Virus record (IMG/VR): IMGVR_UViG_3300038629_000541 | Coordinates: 1 to 47,095 of that record | Strand: one strand, 5' to 3' | Length of the DNA stretch: 47,095 nt | Source of the DNA: a virus | Shown here: positions 39,570-47,095 of the stretch, one piece after another | Layout: the number at the start of each line of letters is the position of its first letter | Numbering within the stretch: position 1 is the first letter of the stretch | The notes under the pieces: model-generated | The model's input: only the letters and a program-made list of their open reading frames with translations | Databases searched by the model: none | What the model was told of the DNA's origin: nothing | Made by a program: the position numbers and the translations under genes

Positions 39570-40865
39570 TTATAATATACCTGGTATTAAACCAGTATCT
39601 TTCTTGATATTTTTTATTTCCTGACCAGAGCTATCCTCTGTAATATGATCTGTCAGATCCTCATCCCAAACATTATCAATAATATTTTCAATAGAGATAA
39701 AACCATCTGAATCAACTTGACATCCTGGTCCAGAATTATCAGATTCAATTATACCAACTCCTAATAATTGAATAATTCCGGCAACACATGATGAAGCAAT
39801 AAGTATATTCATAGAATCTGCATTAATAATCGTTCTGTTACTTCCCGTTTTTCCGGTTAGTTTTAAGTTACCTGCAAAATGAGAAATATTAAGAGAACCA
39901 GTTCCTATATTAATCTCTGGCTCATTTGTTGGATTTCCTCCTGCTGTTGCTTGAATAATTGTTGCCCAATTTCCAATTGATATTTCAGATCCCTGACCAA
40001 AAGCAACGTTGTTCATAATACCAGTGAAATTTTCTAAATTCATAATCGAACAATTTTCAATTTGAATAATGTCTCCATTTGATACAGTTCCTTCTATATT
40101 TAAATATCTAAAAATTGTTGAATTACAAGTGCAGTCTGGAGCTAGTGTTAAATCTATACCCATTGTTCCGATTGTCTCAATAGATTTATTAGAAATATCA
40201 TCATCCGCCTCAACTGTCATACTAGATAGTAACATTAACCTTTTAATTTTTCTACTATTTGCAACAGTTACAGCATCATTAATGTTATTCAAAGGTTGTG
40301 CTTTTGTTCCAAGTCCAAATGTTCCTGTTCCTGAATAAGCACTATTACCATCAACAAAAATATATTCACCATATAGAAGAGTCTGGAATCCTGCTCCAAC
40401 AGTAGCTGGTTGAAAACCACTGACTTTTGCTTCCCAAACAGCTTCAGCAACTGCAGCTGGATCACTCCCCTCCGCCTCTGATAATGTAGCGGATGAAGAT
40501 GCAGCTCTATCAACAGATGTAAAGGCAGTGGGATAGCGAGGATCTAACGCTGCCCCATTTTCATCCACCGCAACAATGTTACCGCCCGAGATCGTACATA
40601 AAACCCAATTAGGTCCTGCTCTTGCTTCAAATGCAATCTGGCAATTGTTTAGGGTAGCAGTAATACCAACGGAAGTGGTTCCTCCTAAAGGTTCCTTTCC
40701 AGCAGCATCAATAAGATAATCATAATTTTCACCTGGAGTTGTATCTTCTAAGAATCTACAAGTATCAACAATCTCTTGCACCGAAATTTCAACTGACGTT
40801 GCATCAACTGTTAGGAGACGCGGACTGGAAACCCAATCTATGGTTACATCATAACGAACTGCCAT
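39570..40865 (-). CDS. Fibre-like structural protein, 431 aa
   Basis: The C-terminal two thirds are made of short strands with Asn/Ile/Gly turns (IQIENCSIMNLENFTGIMNN-type), suiting a beta-helix or stacked strands. Two AEAVWEAKVSGF / DNVWDEDLTDHIT-like segments occur, as in tail fibre proteins where 'V-W-D/E-x-x-(x)-x-x-H' marks a shaft unit. There is no catalytic motif. Its place among fibre genes suggests an appendage or its base. Confidence 0.72.
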   Translation of the reverse strand: MAVRYDVTIDWVSSPRLLTVDATSVEISVQEIVDTCRFLEDTTPGENYDYLIDAAGKEPLGGTTSVGITATLNNCQIAFEARAGPNWVLCTISGGNIVAVDENGAALDPRYPTAFTSVDRAASSSATLSEAEGSDPAAVAEAVWEAKVSGFQPATVGAGFQTLLYGEYIFVDGNSAYSGTGTFGLGTKAQPLNNINDAVTVANSRKIKRLMLLSSMTVEADDDISNKSIETIGTMGIDLTLAPDCTCNSTIFRYLNIEGTVSNGDIIQIENCSIMNLENFTGIMNNVAFGQGSEISIGNWATIIQATAGGNPTNEPEINIGTGSLNISHFAGNLKLTGKTGSNRTIINADSMNILIASSCVAGIIQLLGVGIIESDNSGPGCQVDSDGFISIENIIDNVWDEDLTDHITEDSSGQEIKNIKKDTGLIPGIL

Positions 40866-40880
40866 ATCATTTATCTCCTA

Positions 40881-41099
40881 TCAGTTTAACATAGGGTCAC
40901 CATCCCTTACAACTTCAACTTGAGATGACATTTCTTTACGGATCTTTGCTTCTCTTTTTTTACGTTCAATTATATCAATCATTTCTCGATACTCTTTAAT
41001 AGTATTTCGTTCTTTATCAATGGCATCTTCAAAAACTAGAATGTTCTTCTTGCTTGCTTCGATGCCATTGTCCAAAGATTCTACACTAAATCCACCCAT
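40881..41099 (-). CDS. Small coiled-coil protein, 72 aa
   Basis: A single Lys/Glu/Ile-rich helix of about 45 residues (about 13-58) and a short tail EVVRDGDPMLN. It probably acts as a chaperone or a connector for the fibre proteins on either side. Confidence 0.65.
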   Translation of the reverse strand: MGGFSVESLDNGIEASKKNILVFEDAIDKERNTIKEYREMIDIIERKKREAKIRKEMSSQVEVVRDGDPMLN

Positions 41100-41117
41100 T
41101 AAGTTACCCCTTTCTTT

Positions 41118-43658
41118 TTATGGTGTTGATATAATTGTATCCTCGGTTCTAATAACAGGAACCGATTGATTACTTGTGCTTGTGGCAACTGTTCCATCAG
41201 AACTGTATGGTTTAATTGGACCATTTGGAGCTGATGATCTTGTATTTCTTACTTTTACTCTAAAGTAAAGTTCAGCACCAAAAATAACAGATACACTTTC
41301 GGAAGCTGCGGCAGCGATTTTGTCAATAAATGGAACGTAGACATCATCATCAGAAACAACTGTAATTGGAATACAGTTAATTTCAATTACATCACCATCT
41401 GACTGACTATCAATACCAGTGCCTTCAAGTTGTAATACAGTATCTGAATCTACAGTTTTAACATAACCAACTGCACCTTGAGTTGAATTGTAAACTAAAT
41501 CACCACGTTTTACAGCTGCAAAAGGTGTGCCGGTATCATACTGAACTTGAGTTTCAGATGTTCCTGCATCTGATGTAAAGTTAGGGACATTAGAAAGTGT
41601 AAATGTAGATGTATCCCAAGAGTCATATCTGATTTTATATTCAGCACCAATCACATCAGGATCATCAACTAATACTAACCACCCACCTGTAGATTTACCA
41701 GGTGTGTCTTGTGTAATACCACCTGAAACAACCAAAGTAGCATCACCAGGAGTTTCACCACCAACTGCATTGTATTCAGTTTTCTTAACAATTCCACCAG
41801 ATGTTGCAAGACGAAATACTGATACTCTATCATGATCATCTTCAGTTTCAAGACCACCATAAAGATTTGTAACCTCAATGATAAACGCCTGTGGTCTTTC
41901 TTTGGTTCCACCTTCAATAGGTGTTAACTGGAATGAGTTCTCATCCAAAGTCGCCCAATTATCAAGAAGAACACCACGTGCCCCAAAGAAGGTTCCACCA
42001 GCAAATGTTCCCAATGGAGAAGCAGTCTTCGGTGCGAAGGTTACAGCAGCTATATTAGCAGTCACTTCACCACTATTATCTGTTGAAGTAATTAATGCAG
42101 CTGTGTTAAATGTTCCTCTAGTATCTCTCAATAAAAGAATTTTATCAACTGTGTTATGAGAAATAACTACACCAGTAGCAAGTGTTGTTGCTTGTGATAC
42201 ATCATCACCTTCTCCAATAGTTCCGCTTGCAACAGCACCATCATACTCAAGGTATACTTCACCACCAATATAACGCTCACCATTAATACCATTAAGATCA
42301 TTTGTTACTTCACCATTTCTTGTGGCATATTTTAACCATTCATATACTTCTGTTAATGGATTAGATTTACAGTCGATTGTAATACCGTAATTTTCTGGAG
42401 TTCCATTATCATCAACATCGAATGTGGTATTTGCAAACGTAACTGTTGGTGTGGTTGTTTGACCAAACCAACCAGCAATAGCAGGACCAGAATCAGCATC
42501 AGCTTCACTTGTTGCAGTATAACCTGTAACTGAACCAGTTACGGTTTGACCACCTGCACTAAAGAACTCAATTTGAGGATCATCAATCGGAATATAACTG
42601 ATCCATTCATCAAGCAATTGTCCTGTAACAATACCTCTTGCTCCTGATACGTCTTCTGTAATAATTTCACCAACAGTAAATAGCAATGGTGTATCAGAAA
42701 AAGGACTAGTAGTAACTGTTCTAATGCCAGTTGTATTGTCAAGGTCAGCAGATGATTGTAGCGGAATTGGGTTCCTTCCACCTGCAGTTGCAGAGTTTGC
42801 TACCTCAAATGATGCATACAAATCGCCATACTTACGAGCAAAACAAGTAATATAACCAGCATCAATTGTTGACCATGTGGGATCAGTTGGATCGTTTAAG
42901 GCAACACAAATATCAATATGACCATTTGCATACCAATCTTCATTTGTGCCTACACCATCCCAATTCCATGAATATACACGGTTTCTATCTGCATCATCTC
43001 CTGCTTCTCCCTGATATAGATATAGATGGACGTTTGGATCTATAGTTCCAATTGAATATAGATTCGCCCAAACCATTTCTCCAGTTGTTGCAACACCATC
43101 TGTTTCTAATACATCTGCAACGTGAGTATTACAAGTTAGATCATCAGATGTAGCACCAGCAAAACTATTTGCAACACCGCTTGTTAATGGTCTAATGAAA
43201 CATAGATCCACGGCACCACCAGTTTCAACAAACTCTAATAGAACTCCCTCATCACCATCACTATGAACAATTGTGAACCCTCTATCGCCAGCTACAATTG
43301 CTCCACCAGAATCGACCTGAACACATATGATTCCAGTATTAGAATCTTGAACTCGAGTCCAACCAGATGTCTTTAGAGCACCACTTGTAATTTTTTCCAT
43401 TAAATCAAAGGACATATACCAAGGTTCGGTATCGCCCGTATCAATTTTTCCAGTTGTATACTCAACCGGAGTTTCAGCGGAGAACGCAGTTCCACTATCA
43501 ATTGTTGTAGTTTCATCAAGCAGTGTTGCCATTGCTGAATAGACTTCATTCATAGTATACTCTGTTAATGTTCCGCCAATCCAATACATAAGTTTTTGAC
43601 GATTATTTGCTAGGTAGTTTACACCAATGTCGCCGTCTAAAATTGTTGCATCAGCCAT
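41118..43658 (-). CDS. Large fibre-like structural protein, 846 aa
   Basis: Almost wholly beta-rich, low in Lys, and rich in Thr, Gly, Asp and Ser, as is usual for long tail fibres. N-terminal helix-containing region (LANNRQKLMYWIGGTLTEYTM). Several repeated-looking 'T-G-x-V-T-G' and 'D-x-D-(T)-V-(L/Q)' turns lie along the length, for example ITEDVSGARGIVTGQ and GYVKTVDSDTVLQLEG. No enzyme motif. The ribosome site is clear. It lies between the beta-helix fibre gene and the coiled-coil gene. It could also be a long tail sheath-surface protein. Confidence 0.75.
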   Translation of the reverse strand: MADATILDGDIGVNYLANNRQKLMYWIGGTLTEYTMNEVYSAMATLLDETTTIDSGTAFSAETPVEYTTGKIDTGDTEPWYMSFDLMEKITSGALKTSGWTRVQDSNTGIICVQVDSGGAIVAGDRGFTIVHSDGDEGVLLEFVETGGAVDLCFIRPLTSGVANSFAGATSDDLTCNTHVADVLETDGVATTGEMVWANLYSIGTIDPNVHLYLYQGEAGDDADRNRVYSWNWDGVGTNEDWYANGHIDICVALNDPTDPTWSTIDAGYITCFARKYGDLYASFEVANSATAGGRNPIPLQSSADLDNTTGIRTVTTSPFSDTPLLFTVGEIITEDVSGARGIVTGQLLDEWISYIPIDDPQIEFFSAGGQTVTGSVTGYTATSEADADSGPAIAGWFGQTTTPTVTFANTTFDVDDNGTPENYGITIDCKSNPLTEVYEWLKYATRNGEVTNDLNGINGERYIGGEVYLEYDGAVASGTIGEGDDVSQATTLATGVVISHNTVDKILLLRDTRGTFNTAALITSTDNSGEVTANIAAVTFAPKTASPLGTFAGGTFFGARGVLLDNWATLDENSFQLTPIEGGTKERPQAFIIEVTNLYGGLETEDDHDRVSVFRLATSGGIVKKTEYNAVGGETPGDATLVVSGGITQDTPGKSTGGWLVLVDDPDVIGAEYKIRYDSWDTSTFTLSNVPNFTSDAGTSETQVQYDTGTPFAAVKRGDLVYNSTQGAVGYVKTVDSDTVLQLEGTGIDSQSDGDVIEINCIPITVVSDDDVYVPFIDKIAAAASESVSVIFGAELYFRVKVRNTRSSAPNGPIKPYSSDGTVATSTSNQSVPVIRTEDTIISTP

Positions 43659-43681
43659 GACTTATTTCTCCCATTATAAAT

Positions 43682-45322
43682 TTAAGTTGTAGCATTATTA
43701 TTTGGATCCACTATCATTGTAACTGCTAAAGATAATCCTATAGTTGTTGCTATAGTCTGTATTGAACTATAATTTTTATATCTTGGATCGTCGAGAGATG
43801 ACGCTTTACGACATCTAACTTCAACCTCTTCCGGAGTCGATTGTGTGTAACCTGTATCAACCTCTCCGTTTACATCTGTTTCTTGATTTTTAATTTCCGT
43901 TCTATCAGATGTTTTATAGATCCCAACCCAAACATTTTGAATTGGATCTCCATTTTCATCTTTAACTATTATATAAAGAGGAACTGAAGCAGTAATAATT
44001 GTTACTGATATACCAACATCATGAACGGTTGGAATCTGACCTGTGCCAACTCCAATTGTTACAGTTCCTCCAGTATTATTATAAATACACTCATTTCCGG
44101 TATCTCCATCTGAACCTGCATAACCAACAAATGAACATCCTGACATTGTATAACTGTTGCCTGCCATTGAAGCATTTAACTCCATAGCATAACCAGTTCC
44201 ATCACTATTAAACACACAGTTATCAACAACATCTAAATCTGTTACTTCAAAACCAACAGGTCCTGATGGTTCATCAAATAAACAACCATCAAATGTAGCA
44301 CCATCTTGAGTTACTAATCCACATCTACGGAATGTTGTATCATCAATCGTAACTGTATTAACTCCTACACTAAATATAAATGAATCCATATCTATAAATG
44401 TGCATTTATCTATTGCCACATCTGCATCATCTGTCATTAACAATCTTCCTTTTGATGCAGTTGATACATCTAATACTTGAAATGTAAAACCTGTCATCTC
44501 AATATTACTATCTGTATTAAGAATCTCAATTAAATTAAAATTAGCTGTAACCTTTGGAGTCCATTTAATAAATATAGTTCTGTTAGAATCTCTAAAATCA
44601 ACTAGGTTTGATACGCTTCCAAGTTGTATTCGACCTTGCCATAAATAACCACCAGCAGTTTCTTGAATCAATCCCCATCTATTAATTTGGTTATCATTTT
44701 CAGTAGCAAACCCAGGAATTGTAGCATAATTTAAAGCTTCTCCAAATTCAAATATAGCGCTACACCTTCCAAATCTCATAACATCAACTTGATGTGGATT
44801 ACCTTTTGATGGATATGCTGTAAGTGCTATTGCTGCACCAACATATCTATCAATTGTTTTAGTTCCGTTTGATGTATTATCAGCAGCAACTGTTGTATTA
44901 ACAGCATGACATTGAAACCCACCATAAGGCATAGGAGTTTTATCTTTTCCACCAACATTCCATACCTCAAAATTACTTACATCGTCACCAATAAGAACCA
45001 TCATTCCAGCAAATGTGGTTGATGTTCCAACATAATCATCTATTGCAAATGGAGATGAAAATGATTGCCATACAAGAAAAGCACCATCTGTAGGAAGAGA
45101 TATAGTCGAAGCATAATCAAAACCAAGAGAACCTAATGTCTTACTCTTACTACAACTTTGTGTAACAGCAAAGCTTCCTTGAATATAGGGATAATCAGCA
45201 TCCTCATATACAGGAACGCCCTGATCGTCAAACCCAGAAGTTCCTGCAAATTCGATCCATCCAGAAGCTTCATCTCCAGTAGCTATATCTGTAAGGTCTT
45301 CTGTATAGCTTGGTGCCGCCAT
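43682..45322 (-). CDS. Fibre protein with right-handed beta-helix and C-terminal Ig-like domain, 546 aa
   Basis: The middle (about 265-430) shows successive short strands ending in Asn/Cys/Phe: TGFTFQVLD, DKCTFIDMD, DDTTFRRCG, DGCLFDEPS, DNCVFNSDG, SGCSFVGYA. These are turns of a parallel beta-helix as in pectate-lyase-like and tailspike proteins. The C-terminus (VPLYIIVKDENGDPIQNVWV onward) is an Ig/carboxypeptidase-regulatory-like domain. No catalytic residues can be named. It overlaps the YkgJ-like gene upstream by 40 bases. A receptor-binding or depolymerase role is plausible. Confidence 0.78.
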   Translation of the reverse strand: MAAPSYTEDLTDIATGDEASGWIEFAGTSGFDDQGVPVYEDADYPYIQGSFAVTQSCSKSKTLGSLGFDYASTISLPTDGAFLVWQSFSSPFAIDDYVGTSTTFAGMMVLIGDDVSNFEVWNVGGKDKTPMPYGGFQCHAVNTTVAADNTSNGTKTIDRYVGAAIALTAYPSKGNPHQVDVMRFGRCSAIFEFGEALNYATIPGFATENDNQINRWGLIQETAGGYLWQGRIQLGSVSNLVDFRDSNRTIFIKWTPKVTANFNLIEILNTDSNIEMTGFTFQVLDVSTASKGRLLMTDDADVAIDKCTFIDMDSFIFSVGVNTVTIDDTTFRRCGLVTQDGATFDGCLFDEPSGPVGFEVTDLDVVDNCVFNSDGTGYAMELNASMAGNSYTMSGCSFVGYAGSDGDTGNECIYNNTGGTVTIGVGTGQIPTVHDVGISVTIITASVPLYIIVKDENGDPIQNVWVGIYKTSDRTEIKNQETDVNGEVDTGYTQSTPEEVEVRCRKASSLDDPRYKNYSSIQTIATTIGLSLAVTMIVDPNNNATT

Positions 45323-45720
45323 TTAATCTCCTCCTTAACAGATTCTACCGTATGACCATCTGCTACATAAAAAGTTCTCGTTTTTTCATTTTGATTTACT
45401 ATTAAAATAGAGATACCTTCGTTTTTAAAATATTCTATTTGATTAAGAATTAATTTTGATAATTTGTTTTCTGTTGAACCAACTATTACTTTGTCAGACC
45501 ATTTCTCAAATAAAACTCCACATACATTTGGTCTTAATTCTTTTCCTGCAATTTTCATCTGTTTCCAACAACATTCAAATATTCTACAAGATTCCGGTCT
45601 TTCAGAATATATCTTACAACCAACACCTTCTTCACAATGTTGACAAAGATCACCTTCTTTGCTATCGGTTTCTGGTATATTTAATTGTCTACAACATTCG
45701 GTGCAATTTCCACAATTCAT
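45283..45720 (-). CDS. YkgJ-like Cys-cluster protein (putative Zn or Fe-S binding), 145 aa
   Basis: MNCGNCTECCRQL has the CxxCxxCC start of the YkgJ/UPF0153 family. Then come LCQHCEEGVGCKIY, PESCRIFECCW and a late VCG. The many Cys suggest one or two metal or Fe-S clusters; the function of the family is unsettled. It is out of keeping with the fibre genes around it, and its last 40 bases overlap the fibre gene. It has late promoter site 5 upstream. Confidence 0.82.
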   Translation of the reverse strand: MNCGNCTECCRQLNIPETDSKEGDLCQHCEEGVGCKIYSERPESCRIFECCWKQMKIAGKELRPNVCGVLFEKWSDKVIVGSTENKLSKLILNQIEYFKNEGISILIVNQNEKTRTFYVADGHTVESVKEEIKWRHQAIQKTLQI

Positions 45721-45782
45721 TATTTAATCCTAACCTTATGATTTACTTTCATTGTATCTTTTTTATCCATAGATACTATTCC

Positions 45783-45802
45783 CCTTTTCATTTTGTTCTA
45801 TG
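45783..45802 (-). promoter_or_regulatory. Putative phage late promoter motif (site 5), minus strand
   Basis: On the minus strand it reads CATAGAACAAAATGAAAAGG, in the 100-base gap, about 65-80 bases before the ATG at 45720. It would drive the YkgJ-like gene and the fibre genes. Confidence 0.6.
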
Positions 45803-45820
45803 TTTTTAACTTCGTTATGG

Positions 45821-46420
45821 TTATGTTGAACTGGACGAGGATGAACTTGAAGTTGAACTACTTGATGAACTGCAAGAGCAGTAACCACTTCTTTCTATTG
45901 ATATTAATTGTTTCGACGCATTGTAATTAAATACGCTAGTTAAAAGTGATCCGTCTGAAATTCTTGTGAGATCTATTTGAATTAAATTCTTTTCAACATC
46001 ATATGTTAAATCTTTATGAAATAACTTTATAGTTGCTGTTGAATCAGTCCATATCTCTATATCAGTCAATTGCTTACTAACATTATATGTAAACGTTTTA
46101 TAATGACATAGATATGCAGTTTTAAATGCCATCTCCATTTCGAGAATTAATTTATCGCAACTCGTATATGCACCAACCCCATCAACTCCATCTACACCGT
46201 CTTGTCCTCCCTCAACAAACAAGTCCCAATATAGTTGCCAATTAACACCAACACCTGGTTCATCGTTAAATGTTGAAGTGTGCGCAGCTATTGCTATATA
46301 AGAATCGCCATCATTTTCGACTAGATCATTTATAATATAAGATGTACTATCACCCCAAGGTCCTTTCCACACAAGATTGGAAGTAACTCCGCCACCTCTT
46401 ATAATATTATCTCTTAACAT
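45821..46420 (-). CDS. Fibre-like protein ending in a Ser-rich tail, 199 aa
   Basis: WKGPWGDSTSYIINDLVEND (about 18-37), then SYIAIAAHTS and NWQLYWDLF, has the pattern of the small carbohydrate-binding (CBM5/12-like) domains often used in phage fibres. A short collagen-like run GQDGVDGVDGVG follows (about 73-84), then a beta-rich part, then a C-terminal tail of almost pure Ser (about 178-198). That tail looks like the linker of the propeller protein at 30711, but here nothing follows it. The gene may have lost a C-terminal receptor-binding domain, or the tail may be the end. Confidence 0.75.
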   Translation of the reverse strand: MLRDNIIRGGGVTSNLVWKGPWGDSTSYIINDLVENDGDSYIAIAAHTSTFNDEPGVGVNWQLYWDLFVEGGQDGVDGVDGVGAYTSCDKLILEMEMAFKTAYLCHYKTFTYNVSKQLTDIEIWTDSTATIKLFHKDLTYDVEKNLIQIDLTRISDGSLLTSVFNYNASKQLISIERSGYCSCSSSSSSTSSSSSSSST

Positions 46421-46454
46421 ATAATAGAAACCTCTCTAGTCGTTATATTCCCTT

Positions 46455-46470
46455 TTGTATTTTGTTCTTA
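46455..46470 (-). promoter_or_regulatory. Putative phage late promoter motif (site 4), minus strand
   Basis: On the minus strand it reads TAAGAACAAAATACAA, between two genes and about 35-50 bases before the ATG at 46420. It would start the long fibre/lysis operon. Confidence 0.6.
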
Positions 46471-46471
46471 T

Positions 46472-47095
46472 TTATTTCTTTCTTTTTAAATAAGTTTGAT
46501 CAATATAATTCCAAGGGATGTCCTCTTTATTTCCATATCTCATTAAATAATTATACTCACCGTGAATGTGTCTAAAACCCACAGTCTTATACCAAGTTCC
46601 GACACCAGGTTTCCATACTTGTGTATTAAATGGATTCTCTTTTGGTTTAACACATTTCAAACCCAACTCTAAAATAGCTTTAGCAAAACGTGCTTCTGTA
46701 TTACCCATTTGTTGAGCATACTTTTCATAGTTAGCTAAAGGGATTAAATGATCTTGAAAGTGTTTCATCATAGCATTAATAGCAGTAGTCTTGGCAATGA
46801 ATCCTGTTGTATTAAATAGAGGTCTCTTATTATTTTTTTCCCAACCAACTCCGAATATATCAGCATCTCCCATCATATCTAACAACTGATCAAAATTTTC
46901 TGGTTTCTCTAATATGCAATCTCCATTAGCACAGTAGACATATTCAAAAGCTCCCATAGTTTGAAGTCCAAATCTCAAACACCAAAAATAGGGATATAAC
47001 ACTCCACCCCAAGTTTGATATCTTGAAATAATAAATGTATCAATTTCATCGAAGACTTCTCTCTTTGGCATTAGTAAATCAAATGTAGCTGACTT
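46472..47095 (-). CDS. Glycosyltransferase-like protein, 5' end probably beyond the right edge
   Basis: From the ATG at 47071 it has 199 residues. FEYVYCANGDCILEKPENFD (about 43-62) has the look of the nucleotide-sugar-binding region of GT-A type transferases, with an Asn-Gly-Asp where a DxD would be. Then come DADIFGVGWE and TTGFIAKT. The frame stays open to the end of the window, and no ribosome site precedes the ATG, so the gene probably starts outside. It could sugar-modify phage DNA, a virion protein or host surface. Only the C-terminal part is visible, so the family is uncertain. Confidence 0.7.
   Translation of the reverse strand, partial: KSATFDLLMPKREVFDEIDTFIISRYQTWGGVLYPYFWCLRFGLQTMGAFEYVYCANGDCILEKPENFDQLLDMMGDADIFGVGWEKNNKRPLFNTTGFIAKTTAINAMMKHFQDHLIPLANYEKYAQQMGNTEARFAKAILELGLKCVKPKENPFNTQVWKPGVGTWYKTVGFRHIHGEYNYLMRYGNKEDIPWNYIDQTYLKRKK

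Overview
The window is AT-rich phage DNA from a contractile-tailed (myovirus-type) bacteriophage, probably a large one. It carries a T4-style morphogenesis set: large terminase, tape measure, tail tube, tail sheath, gp25-, gp6- and gp26-like baseplate proteins, and several fibre-like proteins. It also carries the C-terminal three quarters of a multisubunit RNA polymerase beta subunit, as in phages that transcribe with their own enzyme. Two predicted lipoproteins and a spanin-like protein in a lysis cassette point to a Gram-negative host. No rRNA, tRNA, integrase or CRISPR array was seen, and portal and major capsid genes are not in the window.

Layout. Positions 1-8511 (+) hold the polymerase gene and a run of small, mostly coupled metabolic or unknown genes: FolE2 GTP cyclohydrolase, a xylose-isomerase-like TIM barrel, a protein resembling a polymerase palm, and a methyltransferase-like protein. 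They end at a strong terminator. Positions 8565-16522 (+) hold late genes: hub-like protein, terminase, an HExxH protein, tape measure and a tube-initiator-like protein. Positions 16519-23509 (-) hold the baseplate and tail tube operon, ending with no visible terminator against the + strand genes. Positions 23667-26264 (+) are an island with a radical SAM/SPASM enzyme, a zinc ribbon and an NSSSSSF-type protein. Positions 26330-30081 (-) hold the sheath and two virion-like proteins. Positions 30244-30714 (+) are a second, tiny island with a 96-residue protein, a structured RNA candidate and a 21-codon ORF. Positions 30711-46420 (-) form one long operon of fibres, a GIY-YIG homing endonuclease, a lysis cassette, an HD hydrolase and a baseplate protein with a seven-bladed propeller. 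A glycosyltransferase-like gene runs off the right edge.

Regulation. Seven intergenic sites share a GGAACAAAATATAA / AGAACAAAATATAA-like motif, each facing a late or structural gene. I read it as the late promoter of the phage polymerase. A different AT-only 15-mer, TATATATATTAATAA, occurs upstream of both + strand islands, 71-75 bases before the first ATG, and looks like a second (perhaps early) promoter class. In both places it stands back to back with a late-type motif on the other strand. Terminators at 8516, 26275, 29175 and 30654 match the ends of these units.

The most notable points are the two promoter classes next to a phage RNA polymerase, a probable frameshift joining the gp26-like hub protein to a small downstream ORF, the radical SAM island, the minimal polymerase-palm-like protein, and the structured RNA plus mini-ORF at 30525-30714.
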